64,000 bases of DNA from Promicromonospora sukumoe (lineage in GTDB: Bacteria > Actinomycetota > Actinomycetes > Actinomycetales > Cellulomonadaceae): assembly GCF_014137995.1 (NCBI RefSeq), contig NZ_JACGWV010000001.1, positions 3,348,001 through 3,412,000 on the forward strand. The letters run 5' to 3'. Within the stretch, counting starts at the first letter, position 1. Each line of letters starts with the position of its first letter. Below the pieces are notes generated by a model. It was given only the letters and a program-made list of their open reading frames with translations, was not told the DNA's origin and did not search any database. This document shows positions 43,860-53,051 of this stretch, one piece after another. Position numbers and translations under genes: made by a program.

Positions 43860-45020
43860 GTGCCCGTCTCCCCCGCCCGTACCAGCGCACCTACCAGCCC
43901 GCTGAGCCCCGCCGCCCTCGTCGACGCCGAGCACCTGCGTGCCGACGTCGACGCCGCCGTGGCCGCTCACCTGGCCCGGCTGACGGCCGAGGTCGGGTCG
44001 ATCAGCCCGAGCGCCGAGGCCATGGTCGAGGAGGCCGTCGGGCTGCTGGCAGGCGGCAAGCGGCTGCGGGCCGCGTTCTGCTACTGGTCCTTCCGCGCGC
44101 ACGGCGGCTCCGCCGACCCGGCCGACCCCGCCCGCACTGCGGCCGTCCGGGTGGGCGCCGCCCTGGAGCTCTTCCAGGCCGCGGCCCTGCTGCACGACGA
44201 CGTGATGGACAACTCCGACACCCGCCGCGGCCGCCCCACGGCGCACCGGGCGTTCGCCGCGCGGCACGCGAGCGCGGCCTGGGCCGGCGAGCCGGTGCGG
44301 TTCGGCGACTCCGCCGCGATCCTGATCGGCGACCTCGTGCTCCTGGCTGCCCAGCGCGAGCTGTCGGCGGCGCTCGCGCCGCTGCCCGCAGTCGTCGCCG
44401 ACGCGGCCCGGGCCCGCTTCGACACGATGCAGAGCGAGGTCGTGGTCGGCCAGTTCCTGGACGTGCTGGTCCAGGCGGAGCCGTGGGGCCAGGACCCCGC
44501 CGCCGACGAGGAGCGCGCCCGGAACGTGCTGCGCGCCAAGACCGCGAGCTACTCCGTGGCCGCGCCGCTCGCGCTGGGCGCGCTGCTGGCGGGCGCGGGT
44601 CCGCGCGCGGCGGCCGAGATCGAGGCGGCCGGCCAGCCGCTCGGCGAGGCCTTCCAGCTCCGCGACGACGTGCTCGGTGTCTTCGGCGACCCTGCCGTCA
44701 CGGGCAAGCCCGCCGGCGACGACCTGCGCGAGGGCAAGCGCACGGTGGTCGTGGCCCGCACCCTGGCGCTGCTGCCCGACGTCGACGGCCCCGAGGCGGC
44801 GGTCCTCGTGTCCGCGCTGGGCGACCCCGCCCTGTCCGACGAGGACGTGGCGCGCGTGCGCGAGGTCATCGTGGGCTCGGGCGCGCTGGACGCCGTCGAG
44901 CAGCTCATCACCGACCTCGCCGTCCGCGGCCACGCGCTGCTGGACCTGGCCGACCTGACGGAGCCGGGCCGGGGCCTGCTCACCGACCTGGCGCACGCGG
45001 CGGTCGACCGGGCGGCCTGA
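43860..45020 (+). CDS. Polyprenyl diphosphate synthase (IdsA-like)
   Basis: Trans-prenyltransferase making geranylgeranyl- or longer diphosphates from IPP and an allylic primer; 386 residues. First Asp-rich motif LLHDDVMDNSDTRRGRPTAH, second FQLRDDVLGVFGDPAVTGKP, plus GKRLRAAFCYWSF near the N-terminus (IPP binding). Residues before the first DDxxD include LELFQAAALLHDD, of the medium-chain (GGPP-like) type; chain length is an inference. It parallels idsA2 next to pknL in mycobacteria. It converges with the kinase gene across an 81-bp repeat-filled gap. Confidence 0.93.
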   Translation: MPVSPARTSAPTSPLSPAALVDAEHLRADVDAAVAAHLARLTAEVGSISPSAEAMVEEAVGLLAGGKRLRAAFCYWSFRAHGGSADPADPARTAAVRVGAALELFQAAALLHDDVMDNSDTRRGRPTAHRAFAARHASAAWAGEPVRFGDSAAILIGDLVLLAAQRELSAALAPLPAVVADAARARFDTMQSEVVVGQFLDVLVQAEPWGQDPAADEERARNVLRAKTASYSVAAPLALGALLAGAGPRAAAEIEAAGQPLGEAFQLRDDVLGVFGDPAVTGKPAGDDLREGKRTVVVARTLALLPDVDGPEAAVLVSALGDPALSDEDVARVREVIVGSGALDAVEQLITDLAVRGHALLDLADLTEPGRGLLTDLAHAAVDRAA

Positions 45021-45022
45021 GG

Positions 45023-45114
45023 CTCACCAGGTCCAGCTCACCAGGTCCAGCTCACCAGTCAGACCCGGCTCACCAGGTCCAGCTCACCAGTCAGACCCGG
45101 CTCACCAGGTCCAG
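45023..45114 (-). repeat. Stop-codon-spanning compound repeat at the kinase gene
   Basis: Four copies of CTCACCAGGTCCAG (45023, 45037, 45069, 45101) and two of CTCACCAGTCAGACCCGG (45051, 45083), in the order A-A-B-A-B-A. The last A unit (45101-45114) is the true end of the kinase gene, with TGA at 45104-45102. The rest lie beyond it. Confidence 0.9.
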
Positions 45115-46994
45115 ATGGTGACCTCTTCGCCCTTCTTCAGCTTCTCCCCCGCCGCGGGATCGGTCTCCGAGACGCCCTCCCCGAACAGCTCGCCGAACCC
45201 GCGCACCACCGACGTGTAGCCGGCCTCGTCGAGCGCGGCCTGGGCGTCCTCGACCGACAGGCCGACGACGTCGGGCACGGTGCCCTTCTCGCCCTTGCTG
45301 ACCACGATCGTGACTGCGCTGCCCTGCTCGGCGCCCTTGCCGGCGTCCGGCTTGGTGCCGATGACCGCCCCGGCCTCGACCTTCTTGTCGGACTTGTCCT
45401 CCCGCACGACCTCGAACCCCTGCGCGGACAGGGCGTCCGTGGCATCGCCCGCCGACAGGCCGGTCACGTCGGGCACGGTGACCGGCGGCGACCCGTCCGA
45501 GACGGTGAGCCGGACGGTCTCGTCCGTCGGCACGGTGCCGCCCTCGCGGACGGAGGCCCAGATCACCTGGTCGCGCGCCACGTCCGCGGAGTACTCGCGG
45601 GAGACCTCGACGTCCACCAGGCCGACGCCGCGCAGCGCGGCCCGCGCCTCCTCCTCGGACATGCCCACCAGTCCCGCGGGCACCTCGGCCACCTCGGGGC
45701 CGAGCGACACCACGAGGCGCACGGGCTCGTCGCGCTGCCAGCGCCGCCCCTCGTCGGGCACCACCGAGATGACCTCGCCCTCGGGCACGTCGGAGTCGTG
45801 CTGCCCCACGCTCGACGGGGTCAGCCCCGCCGCGTCCAGCGCCTCCTCGGCCTGCGCCTCGGTCACGCCGACCACCCCGTTGGGGACCACCGCGTAGGCA
45901 CCCGGACCCTGCTCCGTGTACCACCAGGCGCTGAACAGCACGGCGACCAGGGCGACGGCCAGCAGGATCTTGCCGCCGCGTCGCGACTGCCGCTCGGGCG
46001 GCGCCTGCGGCGGGGGCGGCTGCGGCGGCTGCTGCTGGGCCGTCCAGCCGCCGGCCGGCGGCCGCTCCACGACGGCGGTGCGCGCGGCCTTCACCGCGGC
46101 GGACGACGGCGGGGGCGCCGCCTTGGCGGGGATGTCCAGCACCTCGTTGGGGATCTGCCGGAACGTGTTGCGCAGCGCGTCGAGCGCGACGGCGGCGTCG
46201 TGCGGACGGCGGTCGGGGTCGCGCGCCGTCAGGGCCCGGACCAGCAGGTCGAGCGGGCGGCCCAGGTGGCCGGCGAACGCGCTCACGGGCGGCACGTCGG
46301 TGTTGACGTGCGCGTAGGCGACCTGGATGGGCCCCTCACCCTCGTGCGGCAGCCGGCCCGTGAACAGCTCGAACGCGAGGATGCCGACGGCGTACACGTC
46401 CGCACGGGCGTCGACGTGCCCCGTGGCGATGGTCTCGGGCGCGAGGTAGGCCACGGTGCCCAGCACCGTGCCCGTCGTCGTGTTCGACACCTCGGAGATG
46501 GCGCGGGCCAGGCCGAAGTCCGCCACCTTGGGCCGGCCGGTGCCCTCTTCCAGCAGCACGTTCTCCGGCTTGATGTCACGGTGCACGATGCCCTTGGCGT
46601 GCGCGGCGGCGAGCGCGGAGAGCACCACGTCGAGGATCGCGAACGAGCGGCGCAGCGTGATGTCGCCGTCCCGGATGAGCTGGCGCAGGTTGGTGCCCGG
46701 CACGTACTCCATCGTCAGGTAGCGCATCTCGCCGTCGGTGCCCTGGTCGTACACGGCGACGACGCCGTGGTGCTGCAGGCCGGCGGCCGAACGGGCCTCG
46801 CGCTCGAAGCGCTGCCGGAAGCTCGCCGCCTGTTCCCCGTCCGCGAGGTGCGGGTGCATCACCTTGAGCGCGATCTCACGGTTCAGGCGCGTGTCACGCG
46901 CCCGGTACACCGTGGCCATTCCTCCGCGCGCCACGCGCGCGACAATCTCGTACCGCCCGTCGACCAGACGGCCGATGAGGGGGTCTGCCGTCAC
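45102..46994 (-). CDS. pknL: PASTA-domain serine/threonine protein kinase (PknL-like)
   Basis: 630-residue transmembrane kinase that senses cell-wall fragments or lipid II through extracellular PASTA domains. Kinase landmarks: ARGGMATVY (glycine loop, about 22-30), Lys44 in IALKV, HRDIKPEN (138-145), DFGLA (159-163), activation-loop threonines in SNTTTGTVLGTVAYLAPE. Pro-rich juxtamembrane segment (about 310-335), one membrane helix (341-360), then four PASTA repeats to the end (VPDVTGLSAGDATDAL, VPDVVGLSVEDAQAAL). Divergent from the Rv2175c homologue 127 bp away, a known substrate of PknL in Mycobacterium, which supports the pknL assignment. GTG 46994 chosen because conserved sequence begins at TADPLIGRLV. 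Confidence 0.92.
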   Translation of the reverse strand: MTADPLIGRLVDGRYEIVARVARGGMATVYRARDTRLNREIALKVMHPHLADGEQAASFRQRFEREARSAAGLQHHGVVAVYDQGTDGEMRYLTMEYVPGTNLRQLIRDGDITLRRSFAILDVVLSALAAAHAKGIVHRDIKPENVLLEEGTGRPKVADFGLARAISEVSNTTTGTVLGTVAYLAPETIATGHVDARADVYAVGILAFELFTGRLPHEGEGPIQVAYAHVNTDVPPVSAFAGHLGRPLDLLVRALTARDPDRRPHDAAVALDALRNTFRQIPNEVLDIPAKAAPPPSSAAVKAARTAVVERPPAGGWTAQQQPPQPPPPQAPPERQSRRGGKILLAVALVAVLFSAWWYTEQGPGAYAVVPNGVVGVTEAQAEEALDAAGLTPSSVGQHDSDVPEGEVISVVPDEGRRWQRDEPVRLVVSLGPEVAEVPAGLVGMSEEEARAALRGVGLVDVEVSREYSADVARDQVIWASVREGGTVPTDETVRLTVSDGSPPVTVPDVTGLSAGDATDALSAQGFEVVREDKSDKKVEAGAVIGTKPDAGKGAEQGSAVTIVVSKGEKGTVPDVVGLSVEDAQAALDEAGYTSVVRGFGELFGEGVSETDPAAGEKLKKGEEVTIWTW

Positions 46995-47121
46995 CTGAGC
47001 CACGGTTGGGAGTGTACGGGTGACCACCCACGGCCCGGCCGGAACGCGCATACCGGACACTCGGCCGTTGCCGGATCGTTGCCGTGTCCCGGGCCCGCGC
47101 CCCGTCGCCTAGGCTTCTCCC

Positions 47122-47487
47122 GTGACAGATCTCGACGCCCTCGTGGGCGAATGGCAGACCCTCCCCGACCTCGCCGAGTCCCTCGACATCGAGGTCGGCA
47201 AGGTCCGCGGCCTCGTGAGCGACCGGTACGTCGTCGGCATCAAGCGTGGCGAGCGGACGACCTTCCAGGTCCCGGCGGTCTTCGTGCTGCCCGACGTCGA
47301 GGGTCGCCCCGGCATCATCCCGACGCTGCGCGGCACCATCATGGTGCTGTCCGACGCCCAGTTCACCGACGCGGAGATCCTCGAGTGGCTCTTCACGCCG
47401 AACGACGAGCTCGGCGAGCGGCCCGTGGACTCCCTGATCGGCGGCAAGCGCGCCGCGGTTCGCCGGGTGGCGCAGACGCTCCTCTGA
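47122..47487 (+). CDS. Rv2175c-family DNA-binding protein
   Basis: 121 residues: winged helix-turn-helix N-terminal half (LPDLAESLDIEVGKVRGLVS) and C-terminal helical half (TIMVLSDAQFTDAEILEWLF). Matches the Rv2175c family, a DNA-binding protein whose phosphorylation by PknL abolishes binding in Mycobacterium. Here it is divergent from the pknL-like gene. The N-terminus starts GTG 47122. Regulatory target is unknown. Confidence 0.9.
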   Translation: MTDLDALVGEWQTLPDLAESLDIEVGKVRGLVSDRYVVGIKRGERTTFQVPAVFVLPDVEGRPGIIPTLRGTIMVLSDAQFTDAEILEWLFTPNDELGERPVDSLIGGKRAAVRRVAQTLL

Positions 47488-47518
47488 CGGCGCTGCTCTG
47501 ACAGCGCTGCACTGACGG
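47476..47518 (+). repeat. Stop-codon-spanning 14-15-bp repeat at the Rv2175c-like gene
   Basis: ACGCTCCTCTGACGG (47476-47490), CGCTGCTCTGACAG (47491-47504), CGCTGCACTGACGG (47505-47518). The first holds the real TGA; the next two put TGA in the other frames because the unit is 14 bp. Confidence 0.85.
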
Positions 47519-47521
47519 TTC

Positions 47522-47549
47522 CTGCGGCCGCCTTCAGCGGCGGCCGCAG
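47522..47549. terminator. 11-bp GC stem between convergent genes
   Basis: Arms 47522-47532 and 47539-47549 pair perfectly, loop TTCAGC. Located 34 bp after the Rv2175c-like stop and 12 bp from the DAHP synthase stop on the other strand. Confidence 0.8.
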
Positions 47550-47561
47550 CAACACCTACAC

Positions 47562-48923
47562 CTACCGCCGGAGCATCTCCGCGACCTGGAACGCCAGCTC
47601 CAGCGACTGCTGGTGGTTCAGCCGCGGGTCGACGAGCGTCTCGTAGCGCAGCGCGAGGCCCGCGTCGGAGATCTCCTCGCTGCCGCCGAGCACCTCGGTG
47701 ACGTCGTCGCCGGTGAGCTCCATGTGCAGACCGCCCGGGACGGTGCCCAGCGCCTTGTGCACCTCGAAGAACCCGGCCACCTCGTCGAGCACGTCCGTCA
47801 GCCGGCGGGTCTTGTAGCCGCTGTCCGACGTGATGGTGTTGCCGTGCATCGGGTCGGTCACCCACGTGACGTTCGCGCCCGACCAGGTCACGGCCTCGAC
47901 CAGCGACGGCAGGACGTCGCGCACCCGGCCCGCGCCCATCCGCGTGATGAACGTGAGGCGCCCCGGCACGTTGTCCGGGTTGAGCCGCTCGGTGAGCGCC
48001 AGGGCGTCGTGCGGCGTCGTCGTCGGGCCGAGCTTCACGCCGATCGGGTTGGCGATCCGGGACATGAAGTCCACGTGGGCGCCGTCGAGCTGGCGCGTGC
48101 GCTCGCCGATCCACAGGAAGTGGGCGCTGGTGTCGTAGGCGTTGCCGGTGCGCTGATCCGTGCGGGTCAGCGCCCGCTCGTAGTCGAGCACCAGGGCCTC
48201 GTGGCTCAGGAAGAACTCCACGGAGCGCAGCGCGTCGAAGTCGGCGCCGCACGCGTGCATGAAGCGGATGGCGCGGTCGATCTCGTCCGCCGTCTTCTCG
48301 TACCGCGCGTAGGCGGGGTTGCGCATGAAGCCGCGATTCCACTCGTGCACCTGCCGCAGGTCGGCGAACCCGCCCTGCGTGAAGGCCCGCACGACGTTCG
48401 CCGTCGCCGACGAGATGCGGTACGCCTGCTCCAGCCGCTCCGGGTCGGGGATGCGGTCCTGCGGCGTGAACGGGAACCCGTTGATCATGTCGCCGCGGTA
48501 GGCCGGGAGCGTCACGCCGTCGCGCGTCTCCGTGTCGCTGGAGCGCGGCTTGGCGTACTGGCCCGCCATCCGCCCCATCTTGACGACCGGGGTGCTCGCG
48601 CCGTGCGTGAGCACCACCGCCATCTGCAGGATGGTCCGGATCTTGTTGCGGATGCGGTCGGCGTTCGCCTCGGCGAACGTCTCCGCGCAGTCCCCGCCCT
48701 GGAGCAGGAACGCCTCGCCCCGCCCGGCGGCGGCGAGCCGCTGGGTCAGGGTGTCGGCCTGTGCGGGCACCACGATGGGCGCGGCCTGGGCCAGGCGGCC
48801 GGTGGCCGCCGCGAGCGCGGCCGGGTCCGGCCACGTCGGCTGCTGCCGCGCCTCCAGCGTGCGGTAGTGGTCCAGCCCCGCCGGGCCCGTGGCCCGCTCG
48901 GCCGGGTCGGTGACGGTGCTCAT
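47562..48923 (-). CDS. aroG: Class II DAHP synthase (3-deoxy-7-phosphoheptulonate synthase)
   Basis: First enzyme of the shikimate pathway: condenses PEP and erythrose-4-phosphate. 453 residues, full class II (plant/AroG Mtb) length. Motifs: FLLQGGDCAETFAEANADRI, VVKMGRMAGQYAKPRSSDTE, LPAYRGDMINGF, RLDGAHVDFMSRIANPIGVK (as RQLDGAHVDFMSRI), and WVTDPMHGNT with metal-binding His. ATG 48923 gives MSTVTDPAERATG. Located after pknL and Rv2175c as in Mycobacterium. The PFK gene ends upstream with a 46-bp gap of GGTGCT-rich repeats (48924-48969). Confidence 0.94.
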   Translation of the reverse strand: MSTVTDPAERATGPAGLDHYRTLEARQQPTWPDPAALAAATGRLAQAAPIVVPAQADTLTQRLAAAGRGEAFLLQGGDCAETFAEANADRIRNKIRTILQMAVVLTHGASTPVVKMGRMAGQYAKPRSSDTETRDGVTLPAYRGDMINGFPFTPQDRIPDPERLEQAYRISSATANVVRAFTQGGFADLRQVHEWNRGFMRNPAYARYEKTADEIDRAIRFMHACGADFDALRSVEFFLSHEALVLDYERALTRTDQRTGNAYDTSAHFLWIGERTRQLDGAHVDFMSRIANPIGVKLGPTTTPHDALALTERLNPDNVPGRLTFITRMGAGRVRDVLPSLVEAVTWSGANVTWVTDPMHGNTITSDSGYKTRRLTDVLDEVAGFFEVHKALGTVPGGLHMELTGDDVTEVLGGSEEISDAGLALRYETLVDPRLNHQQSLELAFQVAEMLRR

Positions 48924-48969
48924 CGGCCCGCCCGTGGTGCTGGTGCTACCAGTGGTGCCCGCACGGTGC

Positions 48970-50196
48970 TCAGTGCTCCGCGGGTGCGGCCGGCACGAGC
49001 GGCTGGCCGATCTCGGCGAGGATCTGGCCGAACCACTCCTGCGAGACGTCGAACGCCTTGCCGCCGGCGATCCGCGGGAACGCGATGGCCTTGAGCCGGT
49101 CGCCGTCCTCCTCGTCGTGGCCGATGACGCCGGACTCGCCGCGCAGGGCGCACTCCACCGCGTAGTCGGTCATCGACTTGATGAGGCGCAGGTCCTCGGC
49201 GTTGGCGGCCGCGGCGCGCGAGAAGTAGCCCGACTTCTGCACCATGACCTTCTCGGCGCCCAGCTTCTCCGCGAACTGCTTGGCGAACCACTGGCCCGGG
49301 TTGATCGTGTCGAGCTTCACGTGCCCGAACGGGTCGCGCTCCACCGTCTCGCCGGCCGCCTCGAGCTGGGCCACGATCTCGTGCATGCCCGCACCCTCCG
49401 ACAGGAAGATGTTGACGTTGCCGATCTCGTCCATCACGCCGCGCAGGCGCTTGGCCTCGCCCTCGAGGTCGATCTCGAGCTCCGGCAGGAACACGGCGTG
49501 CACGTCCCAGCGCTCGCGCGTCAGGCCGAGGGCAGGGGCCCACTCCTGGTCGTCGAGCCAGCCGCGGTAGGACTGCGCGGTAGCGGCCGTGAGCCAGCCG
49601 CAGTGGCGGCCCATGACCTCGTGCACGATCAGCATGCGCGGGCCCACGCGGTTCTCGCCGATGACGTTGGCGGCGAACTTCGCGCCCTCCTCGGCGGCGG
49701 TCCACGCGCCCAGCGACTGCTTGATCGGCACCACGTCGTTGTCGATCGTCTTCGGCAGGCCCACCACGGTGAGCTCGTAGCCGTTCTCGTGCAGGTACGC
49801 GGCCAGGTCGGCGGCCGTCGTGTTCGTGTCGTCACCACCGATGGTGTGCAGCACGTCCACACCGTCGGCCTTGAGCTGCTCGGCGGCGACGTGCAGCGGG
49901 TCCTGACCTTCCTGGACCAGGCCGCGCTTGACCGCGTCCTTGACGTTGGTCAGCTTCACGCGCGAGTTGCCGATCGGCGAGCCGCCGAACTTGTGCAGGA
50001 CATGGGCCTGCTTGCGGGCCTCCTCGTCGATCTCGATCTTGTTGCCCGTCAGCAGGCCGTGGTAGCCGTGCAGGTAGGCAATGATCTCGATCTCGGGGTC
50101 GAGCTCTGTGTAACGCTCGATCAGGCCGCCGACCGACGACGACAGGCAGGGCGCGAAGCCGCCGGCGGTCAGCAGGGCCACACGACGAACAGCCAT
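48970..50196 (-). CDS. pfkA: 6-phosphofructokinase, PPi-dependent type
   Basis: Glycolytic phosphorylation of fructose-6-phosphate, 408 residues. Active-site GGDDTNT has Asp where ATP enzymes have Gly, and LPKTIDNDVV has the Lys seen in PPi-using enzymes, so pyrophosphate (or polyphosphate) is the likely phosphoryl donor and the reaction may be reversible. VHEVMGRHCGWLTAATAQ and FLSEGAGMHEI are further family blocks. Start ATG 50196 (MAVRRVALLTAGG); an in-frame ATG at 50214 is possible. Probably co-transcribed with aroG, which would link supply of PEP to aromatic synthesis. Confidence 0.92.
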   Translation of the reverse strand: MAVRRVALLTAGGFAPCLSSSVGGLIERYTELDPEIEIIAYLHGYHGLLTGNKIEIDEEARKQAHVLHKFGGSPIGNSRVKLTNVKDAVKRGLVQEGQDPLHVAAEQLKADGVDVLHTIGGDDTNTTAADLAAYLHENGYELTVVGLPKTIDNDVVPIKQSLGAWTAAEEGAKFAANVIGENRVGPRMLIVHEVMGRHCGWLTAATAQSYRGWLDDQEWAPALGLTRERWDVHAVFLPELEIDLEGEAKRLRGVMDEIGNVNIFLSEGAGMHEIVAQLEAAGETVERDPFGHVKLDTINPGQWFAKQFAEKLGAEKVMVQKSGYFSRAAAANAEDLRLIKSMTDYAVECALRGESGVIGHDEEDGDRLKAIAFPRIAGGKAFDVSQEWFGQILAEIGQPLVPAAPAEH

Positions 50197-50408
50197 CGGA
50201 GGAGCACCTCTCATCAGGGAACTTTCGGGGGCGCCTCCGCCGGCGATCGCCCGCGCGGCACCCTTCGTCGTCATCCTACTGAGCACCGGGGACACCGCTC
50301 GGCACGTCCGGTGACTGAGCACCCGCCACTTCACCCGCCGCTCGCCCGGCATCCATCCGGCACGAGGGGTCTCGACAGGCCCCCGGGCCGCGTGAGATGG
50401 TGCAAGCG

Positions 50409-50439
50409 AGCCTCCCGGTGCCAAGCGGCCCGGGAGGCT
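50409..50439 (+). promoter_or_regulatory. Hairpin burying the ribosome binding site of the GNAT gene
   Basis: A perfect 10-bp stem (50409-50418 with 50430-50439) with an 11-nt loop encloses GGGAGG, the only Shine-Dalgarno-like sequence before ATG 50448. It is followed by TTCCATTT, so it also resembles a terminator. It may attenuate or gate expression of the acetyltransferase. Confidence 0.5.
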
Positions 50440-50447
50440 TTCCATTT

Positions 50448-50984
50448 ATGACGAACCTTTCTCCTCCGCCCGCGCCCGCACACCTGACGATCCGGCCCAC
50501 GACGCCGGCGGACCAGCCCGTGCTGGAGCGGCTCTGGCTCCTGTTCCGGCACGACATGTCCGAGATCTCGGGGGCGCTGCCGGACCCGAGCGGCCAGTTC
50601 CGGCGCGAGCGGCTCGACGCGGCGTTCACCGACCCGGGCTGGCGCGGCGTCGTCGCGCACCTGGAGCCCGACGGCGCCCCGCCGTCACCGGTCGGGTTCG
50701 CCCTGGTGCGAGGGCTCGACGGCCCGACGCGGGTGCTCAGCTCGTTCTTCGTGGTGCGCGGCGTGCGGCGGATCGGCGTCGGCCGGGAGCTCGCGGCCAA
50801 CGTGCTGGCCGCGTTCCCGGGCCGCTGGGAGATCGCGTTCCAGGACGCCAACCCGCCCGCGGTGCGCTTCTGGCGGGCGGTGGCCGCGGACGCCGTCGGC
50901 ACCGCCTGGACGGAGGAGCACCGCGCGGTCCCGGGCCGCCCGGACCTCCCGCCGGACACCTGGATCTCGTTCACCACCGGGTGA
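50448..50984 (+). CDS. GNAT-family N-acetyltransferase
   Basis: 178 residues, acyl-CoA-dependent acetyltransferase of unknown substrate. Acetyl-CoA loop: FFVVRGVRRIGVGRELAANV (R/Q-x-x-G-x-G-type). C-terminal WEIAFQDANPPAVRFWRAVA is typical of this GNAT subgroup (the N-P-A-x-x-F/R-W motif). Start ATG 50448 (MTNLSPPPAP); upstream extension lies in the hairpin and is unlikely. Divergent from pfkA. The stop is 2 bp before a 42-bp palindrome. Confidence 0.85.
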   Translation: MTNLSPPPAPAHLTIRPTTPADQPVLERLWLLFRHDMSEISGALPDPSGQFRRERLDAAFTDPGWRGVVAHLEPDGAPPSPVGFALVRGLDGPTRVLSSFFVVRGVRRIGVGRELAANVLAAFPGRWEIAFQDANPPAVRFWRAVAADAVGTAWTEEHRAVPGRPDLPPDTWISFTTG

Positions 50985-50986
50985 CG

Positions 50987-51028
50987 TGTCAGACCCACAG
51001 GTCACCCGGGTGACCTGTGGGTCTGACA
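50987..51028. terminator. 42-bp perfect palindrome, family member 1
   Basis: Perfect palindrome centred on CCCGGG, beginning TGTCAGAC directly after the GNAT stop and ending before the stop of the convergent FadD15-like gene. Shares outer arms and length with elements at 54028-54069 and 63169-63210. Confidence 0.85.
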
Positions 51029-51053
51029 TGTGCGCGGGAACGAGCGGGAAGAG

Positions 51054-52886
51054 CTAGTTGAGTAGGTGCAGGCTGTCCTTGTTCTTGTCCGCGTACAGGC
51101 GCTCGACGTCGGCGTCGTAGTCCTTGAGGAACACCGCCCGCTTCACGCTCTGCTTCGGCGTGAGGTAGCCGTTCTCGATCGTCAGGTCGCCCGCCAGCAC
51201 CGTGTACTTGCGGATCGACTCCGCCTTGGACACCGACTTGTTCGCCCGCTGGACGGCGCCGTCCAGGGCCGCGAGCACGTCCGGGTCCTTGCGGGCCTCG
51301 TCCACCGACATCGCGGGCTTGCCGTGCATCTTGAGCCAGCCCGGCAGGCCCTCGGCGTCGAGCGTGAAGAGCGCGCCGATGTACGGCTTGCCGTCGCCGA
51401 CGACGACGCACTGGCTGACCAGCGCGTGCGCCCGGATGCGGTCCTCCAGCATGGAGGGCGCCACGTTCTTGCCGCCCGCCGTGACGATGATCTCCTTCTT
51501 GCGGCCGGTGATCGTGAGGAACCCGTCGTCGTCCAGCACACCCAGGTCGCCGGTGCGGAACCAGCCGTCCTCGGTGAACGACTCCGCCGTCGCGGCCTCG
51601 TTCTTGTGGTACGCCCGGAAGATGTGGTGACCCTTGAGCAGGATCTCGCCGTCCTCGGCGATCTTGGCGCCGCAGCCCGGGAGCTGGAGGCCGACGGAGC
51701 CGATCTTGGTCGCCGTCGGACGGTTCACGCTGGTGGGGGCCGTGGACTCGGTGAGGCCGTAGCCCTCCAGCACCTTCAGGCCCAGGCCGCGGTAGAAGTG
51801 CCCGAGGCGCTCGCCCAGCGGGCCGCCGCCCGAGACCGCGAACTCCGCCTGCCCGCCGAGCCTGGCGCGCAGCTTGGAGAACACCAGCGCGCTGGCGACC
51901 GCGTGCTGCAGCCGCAGGCCCAGCCCCGGGCCCGACGGCGTGTCGAGCGCGCGCGACCACGCGATGCCCGTCGCCGTGGCCCAGTGGAAGATCTTGGCCT
52001 TGCCGCCGGCCGCCGCCGTCTGCTCGGCCGTGTTGTAGACCTTCTCGAACACCCGCGGCACTGCGAGGATGAAGGTCGGCTTGAATTCGCCCAGGCCGTT
52101 GACCAGGGTCGACGTGTCGGCCCAGTGCCCGGTGACGACGCCGCCGGCGACCGCGAGCACGTGGATGTAGCGCGCGAACACGTGCGCCATCGGGATGAAC
52201 AGGAGGGTGCGTCCGCCCTCCTTGGCGAACACCTCCGGCACGGCCTCGACGGCGTTCACGGCGAGCGACGCGAAGTTGCGGTGCGTCAGCTCGGCGCCCT
52301 TCGGGCGGCCCGTGGTGCCCGAGGTGTAGATGATCGTGGCGAGGTCGTCGAGGCCGGACAGGCCCCGGCGGCGGGTGATCTCCGCGTCGGGCACGTCCTT
52401 GCCGTCCGCCGCGACCGCGTCGAGCGCACCGTCGTCGATGACGAGCACGTCGGTCACGAGCGGGACGGCGTCGCGCACCTCGGCGACGGTGGCGGCGTGG
52501 GCCGCGGTCTCGGTGAAGACCAGCTTCACCTCGGCGTCGGAGAGGATCCACTCGACCTGCTCGGCCGAGGAGGTCTCGTAGACCGGGACGGGCACCGCAC
52601 CCGCGGCCCAGGCCGCGAAGTCCAGCACGGCCCACTCGTACCGCGTGCGGCACATGATGCCGACGCGGTCCCCGGGCTCGATGCCGTGGGCCACGAGGCC
52701 CTTCGCCACAGCGACCACCTGGGCGTCGAACTCGCCGGCAGTGACGACCCGCCAGGGTTCGCCCTTCCCCGCAGGAACCTCCATCATCGGCTTGTCGGCA
52801 CCGGCGCCGACCCGCTCGGCAAGGACATCGTTGAGATTGGAGGTGGGGGGCAGCTCGATGAGGATCGGGCTGAAGATCTCGTCCAT
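51054..52886 (-). CDS. Long-chain fatty acyl-CoA ligase (FadD15-like)
   Basis: 610-residue AMP-forming ligase activating fatty acids via acyl-AMP to acyl-CoA. P-loop-like TIIYTSGTTGRPKGAELTH, adenine motif GYGLTESTAPTS, GWFRTGDLGVLDDDGFLTIT, hinge GRKKEIIVTAGGKNVAP, and Lys near the C-terminus in NGYLTPKQSVKRAV. Length and motifs fit the FACL/FadD15 subfamily. GGAG lies 6 nt before ATG 52886. Its position near PlsC and pknL-like genes parallels the mycobacterial locus, suggesting supply of acyl groups for membrane lipids (inference). Confidence 0.93.
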   Translation of the reverse strand: MDEIFSPILIELPPTSNLNDVLAERVGAGADKPMMEVPAGKGEPWRVVTAGEFDAQVVAVAKGLVAHGIEPGDRVGIMCRTRYEWAVLDFAAWAAGAVPVPVYETSSAEQVEWILSDAEVKLVFTETAAHAATVAEVRDAVPLVTDVLVIDDGALDAVAADGKDVPDAEITRRRGLSGLDDLATIIYTSGTTGRPKGAELTHRNFASLAVNAVEAVPEVFAKEGGRTLLFIPMAHVFARYIHVLAVAGGVVTGHWADTSTLVNGLGEFKPTFILAVPRVFEKVYNTAEQTAAAGGKAKIFHWATATGIAWSRALDTPSGPGLGLRLQHAVASALVFSKLRARLGGQAEFAVSGGGPLGERLGHFYRGLGLKVLEGYGLTESTAPTSVNRPTATKIGSVGLQLPGCGAKIAEDGEILLKGHHIFRAYHKNEAATAESFTEDGWFRTGDLGVLDDDGFLTITGRKKEIIVTAGGKNVAPSMLEDRIRAHALVSQCVVVGDGKPYIGALFTLDAEGLPGWLKMHGKPAMSVDEARKDPDVLAALDGAVQRANKSVSKAESIRKYTVLAGDLTIENGYLTPKQSVKRAVFLKDYDADVERLYADKNKDSLHLLN

Positions 52887-53051
52887 TCTGACTCCAGTGG
52901 CAGTACTGACCGTGCCTGCAAAGATACCGGGAAACGGACGTCGCGTGTTGCACTCCGCGCGGTCGCTACCCTGGTTCTGCGCACCTTCGTGGTGCAGCCC
53001 CCTTCTGGACGGTCCTCGCGGCCGTCGCGCAACGAGAGAACATGAGGACCA

